A stretch of DNA of 64,000 nt from Acidobacteriota bacterium (GTDB lineage: Bacteria > Acidobacteriota > Thermoanaerobaculia > UBA5066): assembly GCA_029781975.1 (NCBI GenBank), contig JAKOVQ010000005.1, forward strand, positions 124,001 to 188,000, in the 5' to 3' direction. Position 1 is the stretch's first letter, and each line of letters begins with the position of its first letter. Shown here piece after piece: positions 64,000 to 64,000 of the stretch. The notes beneath the pieces are model-generated. The model did not search any database and was not told the DNA's origin. It saw nothing but the letters and a program-made list of their open reading frames with translations. The position numbers and the translations under genes were made by a program.

Positions 64000-64000
64000 G

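Overview
The window is a dense, very GC-rich (roughly 70% or more) bacterial chromosome segment. It holds about 55 protein genes, no rRNA or tRNA gene that I can see, no insertion sequence, no phage gene and no CRISPR array. A Gram-negative envelope is indicated by a TonB-type protein, a C-terminal outer-membrane beta-barrel protein, a lipoprotein with a clear lipobox, a periplasmic HtrA protease and a complete Bat (aerotolerance) operon. Gene content and style (lat, Bat operon, dihydroorotase/PyrR operon, Ser/Thr kinase with TPR repeats, extreme GC) fit a deep-branching soil or thermal Gram-negative such as an Acidobacteriota (Thermoanaerobaculia/Holophagae-like) member. That placement is an inference and not proven by the sequence.

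Layout. 1-9 kb (minus strand): rsmA-uppP-ftsK-fmt-rsmB, then hup with its own strong promoter, then a rhomboid protease and an AI-2E-type permease. 9-18 kb: thioredoxin, a small secreted protein, and the Bat operon (MoxR ATPase, DUF58, DUF4381-like protein, BatA, a fused BatB-BatC with a poly-Gln tract, BatD). 18-24.5 kb (plus): GAF-GGDEF diguanylate cyclase, L-lysine 6-transaminase, monofunctional transglycosylase, Ig-like lipoprotein, Memo-like protein and glycogen synthase, ending at a 79-bp tandem repeat. 24.7-29 kb (minus): pyrR-pyrB-pyrC followed by a lone receiver-domain protein and an inositol-monophosphatase-family enzyme. 29-33 kb: queA, HtrA, TonB-like protein. 33-45 kb (plus): the classical rimP-nusA-infB-ylxP-rbfA-nrnA-truB-rpsO-pnp translation/RNA operon, headed by a leader RNA with an internal terminator. 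45-50 kb: two multi-membrane-span glycosyltransferase-like proteins flanking tatD and a small zincin metallopeptidase. 50-55 kb (minus): a secreted protein, sirtuin, radC, metG and a LOG-family protein. 55-64 kb: a PAS/GAF histidine kinase coupled to a Nudix hydrolase, an MDR-family dehydrogenase, a cysteine-cluster protein, an isopropylmalate/isocitrate-type dehydrogenase, a membrane TPR Ser/Thr kinase and a beta-barrel protein.

Two translation-initiation styles dominate. Inside operons, about 17 gene junctions are 4-bp stop/start overlaps (ATGA, GTGA, one TTGA). At many transcription-unit heads a -10-like hexamer (mostly TAnnnT) lies only 6-11 nt before the start codon, often without a Shine-Dalgarno sequence, which points to leaderless mRNAs. 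Highly expressed genes (hup, rpsO, the rimP-nusA operon) instead have full -35/-10 promoters and leaders. The most interesting items are this pattern, the rimP leader attenuator, the pyrimidine operon carrying a basic-tailed PyrR and a receiver protein, the reverse-architecture TPR kinase, a histidine kinase with a degenerate receiver-like N-terminus, and the 79-bp hairpin repeat. I found no clearly new multi-gene defence or biosynthetic system.
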